DNA of 64,000 nucleotides, from NCBI RefSeq assembly GCF_030656345.1, contig NZ_JAUSNR010000023.1, forward strand, positions 186,001-250,000. Direction: 5' to 3'. How positions within the stretch are numbered: position 1 is the stretch's first letter; every line of letters begins with the position of its first letter. Below, piece by piece: positions 17,826 through 26,453 of the stretch. Under the pieces are notes generated by a model. That model had not been told where the DNA came from, did not search any database, and was given only the letters and a program-made list of their open reading frames with translations. The stretch comes from Pseudotabrizicola sp. (GTDB lineage Bacteria > Pseudomonadota > Alphaproteobacteria > Rhodobacterales > Rhodobacteraceae). Position numbers and translations under genes: made by a program.

Positions 17826-17964
17826 CGAACGGCGTCGCCCGCACTTCGCGCCGCGCATCGCGCGAGCCGATGCGGGTCAGACGGTGCATAAAGAAATCAT
17901 CGGCAAGCTCGGCCTTCGGGGCAAACAAGCCGAATTTCTGAAACAGCGAAAGGGCGTAGGTCAT
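17809..17964 (-). CDS. Small conserved-looking protein, function unknown
   Basis: A 51-residue frame starting MTYALSLFQKFGLF, with a strong AGGAG ribosome site 7 nt upstream. It ends with a basic tail and overlaps the 3' end of mipZ by 17 bp on the opposite strand. Coding is inferred from the ribosome site and amino-acid composition; no family is known. Confidence 0.5.
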   Translation of the reverse strand: MTYALSLFQKFGLFAPKAELADDFFMHRLTRIGSRDARREVRATPFVRTPA

Positions 17965-18097
17965 AACCGGCTCCTGATGTGATGTGTCTTCCCCGTTGAC
18001 CCCAGACTCGCCCCCGGTTGCGGCGAAATCACGGCAGGCTGTGGTCGAAGGCAAGGCAATTTGACGCGGTGCCCGGCGCGCAGCCAACGCCTGCCGG

Positions 18098-18502
18098 TCA
18101 GGTCACATCCTGACCCCCGGTATTTTCAGTCTCCAATATCCCGGGGCTGTCCGCATCCTCTTTCTCACCGGACAATTCCCCCGCCAGAAACCGCTCGAAC
18201 GCGTCCAGATCAACCGGCTCGAACTGCCCGAAGCCCTGCATCCAGACCGTGGCCGCGCGCAGGGCATCCGGTTCCAGCTTGCACCAGATCACCCGCCCGC
18301 GCTTTTCGCGGCTGATCAACCCCGCTTCGGTCAGCACGGTCAGGTGCTTTGAAATCGCGGCAAGGCTCATCCGGAACGGTTCGGCCACGTCGGTCACCGC
18401 CATGTCGTCTTCCAGCAACATGGCAAGGATCGCCCGCCGCGTCGGGTCGGCAAGGGCGGCAAAGACCCGGGACAAAACATCGGGGGATTGAGGATCAGTC
18501 AT
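18098..18502 (-). CDS. ArsR family transcriptional regulator
   Basis: A 134-residue winged-helix repressor with the ArsR core FAALADPTRRAILAMLLEDD and recognition helix MSLAAISKHLTVLTEAGLIS. The typical metal-site cysteine pair (CVCDL) is absent, so it probably responds to something other than As/Cd/Zn, or works with SRPBCC-type partners. ATG 18502 fits homologous starts; TTG 18538 is an alternative. It is divergent from the ATP synthase operon. Confidence 0.9.
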   Translation of the reverse strand: MTDPQSPDVLSRVFAALADPTRRAILAMLLEDDMAVTDVAEPFRMSLAAISKHLTVLTEAGLISREKRGRVIWCKLEPDALRAATVWMQGFGQFEPVDLDAFERFLAGELSGEKEDADSPGILETENTGGQDVT

Positions 18503-18703
18503 CGGCAAAGCATGGGCCTTCTTTGATAAAAAGGTCAACCGCCGGGTTGAGGGTTTCGCGCTGATGATCGGTGGTGCTGGAAAATCAACTGATCAGTTGA
18601 ATATGCTCCAGCGGTCGGATTGGGGCGCATCGGGGTCGGACATGCTGAATGAGTGACATTTAATTAATTGATTTAAAATGATAATCTCAATTTGCTCGGC
18701 CGC

Positions 18704-18732
18704 TTGACTCGGGCCTGAACTGCCATTAGCAC
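18704..18732 (+). promoter_or_regulatory. Possible promoter of the F0 ATP synthase operon
   Basis: TTGACT (18704-18709) with a weak -10 (TAGCAC, 18727-18732) at 17-bp spacing lies 32 bp before the AtpI start. An unusually AT-rich stretch (TTAATTAATTGATTTAAAATG, 18660-18680, here split as TTAATTAATTG and ATTTAAAATG) sits just upstream and could be an UP-like element. Confidence 0.3.
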
Positions 18733-18763
18733 CGCTTCAACCATCTTCATGGGGGCAAGGCTG

Positions 18764-19102
18764 GTGTCCGACCCGCAAGATCCGTCCGATGGCGCCCGGT
18801 TAAAGGTGCTGGAGGCCCGGATTTCGGCGGCAAAGGCAGCCACTGCGCCGGTGCCTCATATGAAGAAAGACTATTCTCAGGCCCAGGTGGCCTGGCGGAT
18901 GGTCATCGAGCTTGTGGCCGGTCTGGTGATCGGTTTCGGCATCGGATACGGGCTGGATACGCTGTTGGGCACCATGCCGATATTTCTGGTGCTGTTCATC
19001 GGGTTCGGTCTGGCCGCAGGGGTGAAAACCATGCTGCGGTCGGCGAATGAGTTGCAGGAACGCCGGCTGGCAAAAGACGCAGCCGATCAAGGGGATGACT
19101 GA
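18764..19102 (+). CDS. atpI: ATP synthase protein I
   Basis: A 112-residue membrane protein with two hydrophobic segments ([20 protein letters not shown] and [18 protein letters not shown]). AtpI assists assembly of the c-ring. GTG 18764 is preferred because GGGGGCAAGG lies just upstream and [13 protein letters not shown] resembles family N-termini; ATG 18749 lacks a ribosome site. It overlaps atpB by 8 bp. Confidence 0.88.
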   Translation: MSDPQDPSDGARLKVLEARISAAKAATAPVPHMKKDYSQAQVAWRMVIELVAGLVIGFGIGYGLDTLLGTMPIFLVLFIGFGLAAGVKTMLRSANELQERRLAKDAADQGDD

Positions 19103-19859
19103 GGTGGAAGAAGACGTACACACTCAAGGTGGTGATCTGGTGTTCCACCCGATGGACCAGTTCATCGTCAGGCCGCTGTTCGGCGATGGTCCGGTTTTGT
19201 GGTACACGCCCACCAACGCGACCCTGTGGATGCTGCTGGCCGTTCTGTGTGTGGTGGCACTGTTCGTGCTGGGCACCCGTGGCCGTGCCGTGATTCCGAC
19301 CCGGCTGCAATCGGTGGCCGAAGTGTTTTACGGTTTCATCTACAAGATGATCGAAGACGTGACCGGCCATGACGGGGTGAAGTATTTTCCCTGGATCATG
19401 ACGCTGTTCCTGTTCATCTTCTTCTCGAACATGCTGGCGCTGATCCCGATGTCCTTCTCGCCGACCTCGCAGATCGCGGTCACGGCAGTTCTGGGCTTTG
19501 GCGTGTTCTTCGTGGTGACGATCATTGGTTTTGTCAAGAATGGTGCCCACTTCCTCGGCCTGTTCTGGATGAAGGACGCGCCGCTGTTCCTGCGCCCGAT
19601 CATCGCGGTCATCGAGGTGATTTCCTACTTCGTCCGCCCGGTCAGCCATTCCATCCGTCTTGCGGGCAACATCACTGCCGGTCACGCCGTGATCAAGGTG
19701 TTCGCAGCCTTTGCCGGGATCGCGCTGATCGCCCCGGCCTCGATCCTTGCGATCACCGCCATCTACGCGCTTGAAGTGCTGGTGGCCGTGATTCAGGCCT
19801 ATGTCTTCACGATCCTGACCTGTGTCTACCTCAAGGATGCGCTGCATCCGGGTCACTGA
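19095..19859 (+). CDS. atpB: F0F1 ATP synthase subunit a
   Basis: A 254-residue membrane subunit forming the proton half-channels. The conserved Arg lies in [20 protein letters not shown] in the fourth helix. It heads into atpE after 50 bp. It overlaps atpI, as usual for F0 operons of this order. Confidence 0.97.
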   Translation: MTEVEEDVHTQGGDLVFHPMDQFIVRPLFGDGPVLWYTPTNATLWMLLAVLCVVALFVLGTRGRAVIPTRLQSVAEVFYGFIYKMIEDVTGHDGVKYFPWIMTLFLFIFFSNMLALIPMSFSPTSQIAVTAVLGFGVFFVVTIIGFVKNGAHFLGLFWMKDAPLFLRPIIAVIEVISYFVRPVSHSIRLAGNITAGHAVIKVFAAFAGIALIAPASILAITAIYALEVLVAVIQAYVFTILTCVYLKDALHPGH

Positions 19860-19909
19860 TACCGGCTCAACTCTCTCAGAAATCCAAATTCCATCGTAAG
19901 GAGCATCAC

Positions 19910-20149
19910 ATGGAACTCGCAGCAGCAGCCGCACTCGGCAAATACATCGGCGCCGGTATCGCAGCCATCGGTGCAGGCATTGCAGCCGTCGGCGTGGGCA
20001 ACGTCGCCGCCAACTATCTGGCAGGCGCCCTGCGCAACCCGTCGGCAGCCGCATCGCAGACCGCGACCCTGTTCATCGGTCTGGCCTTTGCCGAAGCTCT
20101 GGGCATCTTCGCCTTCCTCGTCGCCCTTCTGCTGATGTTCGCAGCCTGA
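19910..20149 (+). CDS. atpE: F0F1 ATP synthase subunit c
   Basis: A 79-residue hairpin subunit of the proton ring. The RNP polar loop is at residues 42-44 and the proton-carrying Glu is E62 in FAEALGIF. The sequence has no sodium-type ligand set, so proton coupling is expected. AAGGAG lies upstream of the ATG. Confidence 0.97.
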   Translation: MELAAAAALGKYIGAGIAAIGAGIAAVGVGNVAANYLAGALRNPSAAASQTATLFIGLAFAEALGIFAFLVALLLMFAA

Positions 20150-20232
20150 TCCCCTTTTGACGTCTTGCGAAACAGGGGTGCAGCGCAAATGCGTTGCCCC
20201 CTTGAGTTTCAAAGGGTCCGATGGAGGACATG

Positions 20233-20802
20233 ATGGCTACTGAAACACTCGCAGATGGTGTGGTGCAGGGTGGGGCTGCTCTCAGCTCGTGCCTTGGGCT
20301 GAACGGCAGTGCCATCGGCATGCCGCAACTTTGCACCGACTGGATGCCGAACCAGATCTTCTGGCTGCTGGTCGCGCTTGCCGCGATCTATTTCTTCCTG
20401 TCGCGGATTGGTCTTCCACGCATCGGTTCGGTTCTGGCCGAGCGTCAGGGCACGATCAGCAATGACATCGCGGCGGCTGAAGAGATGAAGCTGCAGGCGG
20501 TCGCGGCCGAGCGCGCCTATGTAGAGGCGCTGGAACGTGCCCGCGCAGATGCGAACCGGATTGTGGCAGAGGCCAAGGCTGATATCCAGAAAGACCTGGA
20601 TGCGGCACTGGCCAAGGCGGATGCCGAGATTTCGGCCAAATCTGCTCAGTCCGAGGTGCGTATTTCTGAAATCCGTGCCGGGGCGATGCAGGCGGTGACC
20701 GAGGTTGCCAAGGACACCGCGAAGGAACTGGTTGCGGCTCTGGGTGGTTCGCCCGATGCCCGCGCTGTGACGGCAGCAGTTTCTGCCCGGCTGAAGGGGT
20801 AA
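20233..20802 (+). CDS. F0F1 ATP synthase subunit b' (AtpF2)
   Basis: A 189-residue peripheral-stalk subunit with one N-terminal membrane helix ([17 protein letters not shown]) and a long charged coiled-coil. It has an extended N-terminus compared with subunit b. GGAGG at 20223-20227 favours ATG 20233; ATG 20221 would place this site inside the gene. It pairs with AtpF to form the b/b' heterodimer typical of alphaproteobacteria. Confidence 0.93.
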   Translation: MATETLADGVVQGGAALSSCLGLNGSAIGMPQLCTDWMPNQIFWLLVALAAIYFFLSRIGLPRIGSVLAERQGTISNDIAAAEEMKLQAVAAERAYVEALERARADANRIVAEAKADIQKDLDAALAKADAEISAKSAQSEVRISEIRAGAMQAVTEVAKDTAKELVAALGGSPDARAVTAAVSARLKG

Positions 20803-20806
20803 GGCG

Positions 20807-21364
20807 ATGACCAGACTGACACCTATCCTGCTGGTCCTGATGGCAAGCCCCGCGTTTGCTGCGACCGGCCCGTTCTTCAGCCTGCGCAACAGCGATTTCG
20901 TTGTGTCGATCGCGTTTCTGGTTTTTATCGGCATCCTGCTGTATTTCAGGGTCCCGTCGCGGATCACTGGCATGCTCGATGCCCGTGCGGTTCAGATCAA
21001 GGCTGATCTGGAAGAAGCCCGGGCGCTGCGCGATGAGGCCAAGGCCCTGCTGGCGTCTTATGAGCGCAAGCAGAAAGAGGTGAAAGAGCAGTCGGACCGC
21101 ATCGTCGCCGGTGCCAAGGCCGAGGCGGAAGCCGCTGCGGCTCAGGCCCGCGCCGACATGCAACAGTCGATTGCCCGCCGTCTGGCCGCCGCCGAAGAGC
21201 AGATCCAGGCCGCCGAGAATTCGGCTGTGCGGGCGGTGCGCGAAGAGGCGATTTCGGTTGCCGTTGCGGCCGCAGGCGCGGTTCTGGCCAAGCAGATGAC
21301 GGCGGAAAACGCGCAGGCGTCAATTGATGCCGCGATCAGGCAGGTTGACGCAAAGCTGCACTGA
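20807..21364 (+). CDS. atpF: F0F1 ATP synthase subunit b
   Basis: A 185-residue stalk subunit. The membrane segment is FVVSIAFLVFIGILLYF near residues 28-45, preceded by a short hydrophobic N-terminus that resembles a signal. The rest is a coiled-coil rich in Ala, Glu and Lys. It is the last gene of the operon and is followed by a strong terminator. Confidence 0.95.
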   Translation: MTRLTPILLVLMASPAFAATGPFFSLRNSDFVVSIAFLVFIGILLYFRVPSRITGMLDARAVQIKADLEEARALRDEAKALLASYERKQKEVKEQSDRIVAGAKAEAEAAAAQARADMQQSIARRLAAAEEQIQAAENSAVRAVREEAISVAVAAAGAVLAKQMTAENAQASIDAAIRQVDAKLH

Positions 21365-21383
21365 ACGTTGGTAAATTAAAATC

Positions 21384-21410
21384 AAAGCCGGCCCTCGGGC
21401 CGGCTTTTTT
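21384..21410. terminator. Bidirectional terminator between atpF and the FadR gene
   Basis: GCCGGCCC (21387-21394) and GGGCCGGC (21397-21404) form a stem flanked by AAA on one side and TTTTTT on the other, so it can serve both converging transcripts. Confidence 0.88.
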
Positions 21411-22178
21411 CTATCGTGAGCGTTCGTGGTCAAACCGTTTCTGGGCGATGACTTCGTTCCGTTCGGCCTTGAGCTGGTCGGACAGCGATTGTTCGACATA
21501 GGTCAGATGCGCCTCTACCGCCGCTTTGGCGGCTTGCGGGTCGCGTGACTGCAACCCGGTGTTGATGGCGCGGTGCTGGTCCAGCAGCATGTCGCGGGTG
21601 GTGCGGTTTCGGAACATCATCTGGCGATTGTAGAACACGCCCTGCCGCAGCAGATCATACATCGACCGCATCATGTGCAGCATCACCACATTATGGCTGG
21701 CCTCGATGATCGACAGATGAAATTCGGCATCCAGGCCCGCCTCATCCGTGGGGTCGCGTTTCAGGTGGGCGGCTTCCATCTTCTGGAAAATCGCATCAAC
21801 CACCTTCCGGTCGGTATCCGATGCCAGCCGCGCCGCGCGTTCCGCGGCCAGCCCTTCCATATCGCGGCGAAAGGCGATGTAGTCGAAGACCGCTTCGTCA
21901 TGGGTGGCAAACAACTGCACCAAGGCATCCGAAAACGCCGAACCCAGCACATCGGCCACATAGATCCCGGCCCCGGCGCGGCTGACCAGCAGGCCACGGG
22001 TCTGCAGATCGGCCACCGCATCGCGCAACGACGGGCGCGATACGCCCATGCGGTCCGACAGTTCGCGTTCCGACGGAAGTCGCTCGCCCGGGCGCAGAAT
22101 GCCGCGCAGGATCAGCTGCTCGATCTGGCGCACCACCGATTGCGACAGTTTTTCGGTCTGTATTCGTGAAAAGGGCAT
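21411..22178 (-). CDS. FadR/GntR family transcriptional regulator (FCD domain)
   Basis: A 255-residue regulator. The winged HTH (GILRPGERLPSERELSDRMG, then VSRPSLRDAV) is followed by an all-helical FCD domain with metal-ligand-type residues (DAEFHLSIIEASHN, and the later HRAINTGLQSRD). Such proteins control carboxylate or amino-acid use. ATG 22178 is preferred to GTG 22190. The adjacent OmpA gene is not an obvious target, so autoregulation is most likely. Confidence 0.92.
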   Translation of the reverse strand: MPFSRIQTEKLSQSVVRQIEQLILRGILRPGERLPSERELSDRMGVSRPSLRDAVADLQTRGLLVSRAGAGIYVADVLGSAFSDALVQLFATHDEAVFDYIAFRRDMEGLAAERAARLASDTDRKVVDAIFQKMEAAHLKRDPTDEAGLDAEFHLSIIEASHNVVMLHMMRSMYDLLRQGVFYNRQMMFRNRTTRDMLLDQHRAINTGLQSRDPQAAKAAVEAHLTYVEQSLSDQLKAERNEVIAQKRFDHERSR

Positions 22179-22190
22179 GAAGCTGGGCAC

Positions 22191-22206
22191 CTGACTGATT
22201 GGTCAG
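22191..22206. promoter_or_regulatory. Candidate FadR/GntR operator
   Basis: CTGAC (22191-22195) and GTCAG (22202-22206) flank TGATTG directly upstream of the FadR-type gene. The TTGGTCAGA part resembles half of the TGGTC..GACCA dyads bound by this subfamily. Confidence 0.4.
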
Positions 22207-22263
22207 AATCTATGACCACGGCGGCGTCTTCTCAAGCGTAAACTGTTTATGTAGGACGCAACA

Positions 22264-22293
22264 AAACGGGCCGCCGGTGAGGGCGGCCCGTTT
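22264..22293 (-). terminator. Intrinsic terminator of the OmpA lipoprotein gene
   Basis: AAACGGGCCGCC (22264-22275) pairs perfectly with GGCGGCCCGTTT (22282-22293) over a 6-nt loop. On the minus strand it runs into TTTTGTT. Confidence 0.85.
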
Positions 22294-22309
22294 CAGTCCT
22301 GCGCCGACC

Positions 22310-22963
22310 TTACTGGGTCGGGCGGATGATGATTTCCACACGGCGGTTTTGCGCGCGCCCGGCGGGCGTTGCATTGGACGCAATCGGCTGATCGAATCCG
22401 CGACCGATGGTGGTGATGCGGCCAAACGGCACGCCGCCTTGCGTCAGCACGCCCGACACCGCATTCGCGCGGCGCTGCGACAGATCGTAGTTATACGCGG
22501 CTGTCCCGGTATTGTCGGTGTGGCCGATCACCTCGATCCGGCTGTTGGGGTAGCGCAGCAGACTGGTGGCCACGCTGCCCAGATCCGACCGCAGGTCGGG
22601 GCGCAGCGAGGCGCTGTCGACGGCGAACAGCAGATCCTGTGGCATGTTCACAGTCAGATAGCTGCCGTGATTGGTCACAGTGACATTCGGGTTGTTGATC
22701 GAGCCGCGCAGTTCCGCGGCTTGACGGTCAAGCGTGGCACCGATGGCACCACCTGCCGCAGCACCGATCACGCCGCCGATCACGGCCTTGCCCAGACGGT
22801 CGCTGCCAGAGCTGGCCCCTGCGGCTGCGCCGACAAGCCCGCCCATCAGAGCACCTTGTTGAGCGCGGGCATTTGGGTTGTCGGGGAACGCGTTCGGGTC
22901 AACACATGCGGTCAGCGCCAGAAGCGATGCCGCGGAAAAAAGAAGGGGGGTCTTGAAGATCAT
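22310..22963 (-). CDS. OmpA family outer-membrane lipoprotein
   Basis: A 217-residue lipoprotein. The signal peptide ends in a lipobox (LLALTAC, Cys19). A glycine-zipper segment follows (GGLVGAAAGASSG and VIGGVIGAAAGGAIGATL), then an OmpA-type peptidoglycan-binding domain with VIGHTDNTGTAAYNYDLSQR and RRVEIII. It probably ties the outer membrane to the wall. The architecture matches the YiaD/Lpp-anchored OmpA group. ATG 22963 is set by the lipobox distance. Confidence 0.93.
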   Translation of the reverse strand: MIFKTPLLFSAASLLALTACVDPNAFPDNPNARAQQGALMGGLVGAAAGASSGSDRLGKAVIGGVIGAAAGGAIGATLDRQAAELRGSINNPNVTVTNHGSYLTVNMPQDLLFAVDSASLRPDLRSDLGSVATSLLRYPNSRIEVIGHTDNTGTAAYNYDLSQRRANAVSGVLTQGGVPFGRITTIGRGFDQPIASNATPAGRAQNRRVEIIIRPTQ

Positions 22964-23080
22964 TTCTGCCGCCTCATAAATATTATGCACTGCGGGCAGT
23001 GCCCACAGAATGCCTGCAATGTATAGCAACACCCGGGCTGGCCAGAAAGTTCCCATCTGCACTGCGCAGCTTTCCGCGCA

Positions 23081-23947
23081 TCACGTTGCGGTGTCAGTCA
23101 GAGCAGCTTCGCTGCGGGCGGATTCGTAGGCCAGTATGGCCCGCTTTACCGGCAGGCCCCAGTGATAGCCGCCCAGGGCCCCGCTTTTGCGCAGGGCGCG
23201 GTGGCAGGGGATCAGCAGGCTGATCGGGTTGCGGCCCACGGCCGTGCCGACCGCGCGCACGGCCTTTGGGTGGCCGATGACGGTGGCGATGTCAGAATAG
23301 GTGGTGACATGGCCGGAGGGGATGCGCAGCAGCGCCTCCCATACCTTGATCTGGAACGGGGCGCCGATCAGGAACAGTGGTGTGTCGGCATTCTGTCCGG
23401 GGCGCGCGCCAAAGGCCTCCAGCACCCATGGACGCAGCATTGCGGGATCATGGACGAACCGCGCCTTGGGCCAGCGGCGCAGCAGGTCATCCGATGCCGC
23501 GTCTTCGCCGGTTTCCGACGCAAAGCCGATGCCGCAGATGCCACGTTCGGTGCCGGTGACGATGGCGCGGCCAAACGGGCTGTCGAACCAGCCGTGGCGG
23601 ATCGTCAGACCCTCGCCCGCGCGGGCAAAATCGCCCGGTGTCATCGCCTCCCATGTCAGGAACAGATCGTGCAACCGGCCAGATCCCGACAGACCCGCGC
23701 CATCTGCCGCCGCCAGCGTGGTGTGGCGGGTGGCAAGCAGGGATTTGGCGTGATCAAGCGCCAGATACTGCTGATAGCGCTTGGGGCTGACCCCGACCCA
23801 GGCCGAAAACAGGCGCTGGAAATGTGCAGCACTCATCCCCATGCGGGCGGACAGGGCGTCAAGTGTCAGGCCCGGACCTGCCATGTCAATCTCGCGGATG
23901 GCGCGACCGATGACGTTGTAATGATAATCAGGCGACAGGTCTGACAT
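23081..23947 (-). CDS. Ada-like methylated-DNA-protein cysteine methyltransferase with AraC HTH
   Basis: A 288-residue protein with an N-terminal AraC-type HTH (residues about 5-100) and a C-terminal O6-alkylguanine transferase domain. The acceptor Cys lies in LLIPCHRAL near residue 247. The N-terminal zinc Cys domain of full Ada is missing, so it can repair O6-methylguanine but cannot sense phosphotriester methylation. It stands next to nth, another DNA repair gene, and is divergent from it. Confidence 0.93.
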   Translation of the reverse strand: MSDLSPDYHYNVIGRAIREIDMAGPGLTLDALSARMGMSAAHFQRLFSAWVGVSPKRYQQYLALDHAKSLLATRHTTLAAADGAGLSGSGRLHDLFLTWEAMTPGDFARAGEGLTIRHGWFDSPFGRAIVTGTERGICGIGFASETGEDAASDDLLRRWPKARFVHDPAMLRPWVLEAFGARPGQNADTPLFLIGAPFQIKVWEALLRIPSGHVTTYSDIATVIGHPKAVRAVGTAVGRNPISLLIPCHRALRKSGALGGYHWGLPVKRAILAYESARSEAALTDTAT

Positions 23948-24053
23948 GGCGGCTCTCCTTCGCATCACCCTACGGCTGCGGCTGCGGCTTTGCGACCCGT
24001 TTCCTGCGGCTTTGCGCCCTTGCGATGCGGGGCGGAGTGTGGTGCAAACGCCT

Positions 24054-24698
24054 ATGGTCAGACAGCTTGATTACCACGAGATGCGCGCGGTCTTTACCCG
24101 GTTCCAGGCTGCGGAGCCGGAGCCGAAGGGCGAGCTGGAGCATGTGAATGCCTTTACCCTTGTGGTGGCAGTGGCGCTGTCGGCGCAGGCGACCGACATC
24201 GGGGTGAACAAGGCCACAAGGGCGCTGTTCGCGATTGCCGATACGCCCGCGAAAATGCTCGCCTTGGGTGAGGAGGCGCTGACCGGCCATATCAAGACCA
24301 TCGGCCTCTACCGCAACAAGGCGCGCAATGTCATCAAGTTGAGCCAGATTCTGGTGGACCAGTACGGCGGCGAGGTGCCATCCAGCCGGGCGGCGCTGCA
24401 ATCTTTGCCGGGCGTCGGGCGCAAGACGGCGAATGTGGTGCTGAACATGTGGTTTCATCAACCCGCGCAGGCGGTTGATACGCATATCTTCCGTGTCGGC
24501 AACCGCTCCGGTATCTGCCCCGGTCGCGATGTCGATGTGGTCGAACGCGCCATCGAAGACAACGTACCTGCCGAATTCCAGCACCACGCGCATCACTGGC
24601 TTATTCTGCATGGCCGGTATATCTGCACCGCGCGTAAACCAAAATGCGGTATCTGCCCGATCAGCGAGTGGTGCCTTTACGAGGAAAAGACGGAATGA
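24054..24698 (+). CDS. nth: Endonuclease III
   Basis: A 214-residue base-excision DNA glycosylase/AP lyase for oxidised pyrimidines. The helix-hairpin-helix LPGVGRKTANVVL carries the catalytic Lys124, and Asp142 follows in VDTHIFRV. The C-terminal 4Fe-4S site has the spacing C-X6-C-X2-C-X5-C (CTARKPKCGICPISEWC). ATG 24054 is the first that fits family starts. It overlaps the kinase gene by 4 bp. Confidence 0.97.
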   Translation: MVRQLDYHEMRAVFTRFQAAEPEPKGELEHVNAFTLVVAVALSAQATDIGVNKATRALFAIADTPAKMLALGEEALTGHIKTIGLYRNKARNVIKLSQILVDQYGGEVPSSRAALQSLPGVGRKTANVVLNMWFHQPAQAVDTHIFRVGNRSGICPGRDVDVVERAIEDNVPAEFQHHAHHWLILHGRYICTARKPKCGICPISEWCLYEEKTE

Positions 24699-25678
24699 AA
24701 ACCTATCAGGTCGTGGGTATCGGAAATGCCATCGTCGATGTCTTCGCGCAATCGGATGACAGTTTTCTGGAACTGATGGGCATCGAAAAAGGCATCATGC
24801 AGTTGGTGGAACGCGAACGGGGCGAAGTGCTGTATGGCGCGATGAAAGACCGCAAGCAGGCACCGGGCGGGTCGGTGGCCAATACGCTGGCGGGTCTGGG
24901 CAACCTTGGGCTGACCACCGGGTTCATCGGGCGGGTGCATGATGATGCTTTGGGCCGGTTCTACGCCCGGTCGATGGATGACAACGGCACCAGTTTCGTC
25001 AACGCGCCGGTGCCGGGGGGCGAGTTGCCGACCTCGCGCTCGATGATCTTTGTCTCGCCGGATGGTGAACGGTCAATGAACACCTATCTGGGCATCTCGT
25101 CCGAGCTTGGGCCGGATGACGTGGCCGATGAGGTGGCCGGGCAGGCCGAGATCCTGTTCCTTGAAGGCTATCTTTACGACAAACCCAAGGGCAAACAGGC
25201 GTTTGAACGCGCGGCGCAGCTGTGCCGGGCCAATGGCGGCAAGGCCGGGATCGCGTTGTCAGACCCGTTCTGCGTCGATCGGCACCGCGATGGCTTCCGC
25301 CATCTGGTCAAGGATCTGGATTATGTGATCGGCAACGAACACGAATGGGAATCGCTCTATCAGACCGACCTGAGTTCTGCGCTGGAACAGGCCGCGCAGG
25401 ATTCCGGGCTGGTTGTCTGCACTCGGTCTGGCCACGATGTCATTCTGGTACAGGGCGATGAACAGGCGGTCGTCCCTGTCAGGCGGATCGTGCCGGTGGA
25501 TGCCACCGGCGCGGGCGATCAGTTCGCCGCCGGGTTCATCTATGGCATGGCGACGGGGCAAAGCCTTGCCACTTCAGGCCGGATGGGCTGTGTGGCGGCG
25601 GCAGAGGTGATCAGCCACTTTGGTGCGCGGCCAGAGGCGGATCTGAAAGCGCTGTTCCGGCGTGAAGGGCTGATCTGA
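24695..25678 (+). CDS. Adenosine kinase (PfkB family)
   Basis: A 327-residue sugar/nucleoside kinase. It has the N-terminal VVGIGNAIVDVFA and GGSVANTLAGLGNLG segments and the C-terminal DATGAGDQFAAGF block with the catalytic Asp and anion hole. The sequence fits the adenosine kinase branch common in alphaproteobacteria; a different nucleoside substrate cannot be excluded. It is coupled to nth by ATGA overlap. Its 3' end overlaps the opposite-strand gene by 68 bp. Confidence 0.9.
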   Translation: MKTYQVVGIGNAIVDVFAQSDDSFLELMGIEKGIMQLVERERGEVLYGAMKDRKQAPGGSVANTLAGLGNLGLTTGFIGRVHDDALGRFYARSMDDNGTSFVNAPVPGGELPTSRSMIFVSPDGERSMNTYLGISSELGPDDVADEVAGQAEILFLEGYLYDKPKGKQAFERAAQLCRANGGKAGIALSDPFCVDRHRDGFRHLVKDLDYVIGNEHEWESLYQTDLSSALEQAAQDSGLVVCTRSGHDVILVQGDEQAVVPVRRIVPVDATGAGDQFAAGFIYGMATGQSLATSGRMGCVAAAEVISHFGARPEADLKALFRREGLI

Positions 25679-26378
25679 CGCCCGCTGCCTGCAACCACAT
25701 CGCGTCGATCCGGTCGATTTCGGCCGGGTCGAAGCGGTCTTCCTCTTTCCAGTATTTGCCCGAGGGGACGACATACGCCAGATCGGCTTCGCGCGTCAGC
25801 GCGGCATGGGTCAGGCGCGGATCATTGGGCAACGGGGTCTGCGCGCGCAGGTCGCGCTGATCCGCACGCGGAAAGACCAACCGGCTTTCCGCCGCGCCTG
25901 ACAGGTTCACCGCAGCACAACCTGCCTGCGCGGCCAGCAGCATGAAGCGCGCCGATTTCGCCTCCAGCGAGCGCAGGGTGATATCCTTGCGCAAAGGGTC
26001 CGCGGTGCCGGTGCCGTAAAAATGTGTGGCCCCCGTGGCGGGATAGACCATATCACAGCCCACAAAGCCGATCACCTGCGGGCGCAGCGCCGCCAGCGCC
26101 CAATAGGCGGCGGTAAAGGCCATGGTGCCGCCGGCATAGACAAAGCCACCGAACAGGTTCTGCAACGGCACGTAATCCGCAGATGTGACGATGCTCTGGC
26201 GCGGTGAAAGCTGCGCAGGGCGGCGGTCCTGCGGGAAATCATCGGGGTGAATCAGCACATCCCAGTCGGGCCGCACCTGCCAGGCGTTGTTGATGGCGAC
26301 CAGATGCGCATCGCCCTTTGCCCAGCCCTGCGCCGCCAGCACGCCGGGGCCTGACCCCATGATGATCACCGTCCGCAT
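25611..26378 (-). CDS. Rossmann-like protein of unknown function
   Basis: A 255-residue protein. The N-terminus VIIMGSGPG is a nucleotide-binding-like loop, and GFVGCDMVYPATGATHFYGT in the middle resembles the core of DUF115/glycosyltransferase-29-like proteins. It contains no membrane segment. It lies in a cluster with a sulfotransferase and a GT14 glycosyltransferase, so a role in surface glycan synthesis is possible. Its last 22 codons overlap the kinase gene antisense, which is unusually long; the stop at 25611 may follow recent extension. Confidence 0.65.
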   Translation of the reverse strand: MRTVIIMGSGPGVLAAQGWAKGDAHLVAINNAWQVRPDWDVLIHPDDFPQDRRPAQLSPRQSIVTSADYVPLQNLFGGFVYAGGTMAFTAAYWALAALRPQVIGFVGCDMVYPATGATHFYGTGTADPLRKDITLRSLEAKSARFMLLAAQAGCAAVNLSGAAESRLVFPRADQRDLRAQTPLPNDPRLTHAALTREADLAYVVPSGKYWKEEDRFDPAEIDRIDAMWLQAAGVRSALHAGTALSDPPLAAHQSG

Positions 26379-26453
26379 CAGGCACCCCTTTTGTCGCTGT
26401 GCCGCAACCTAGGACGGCCAACCCACAAGACCATGAACCGGGGGATGAAAAGA

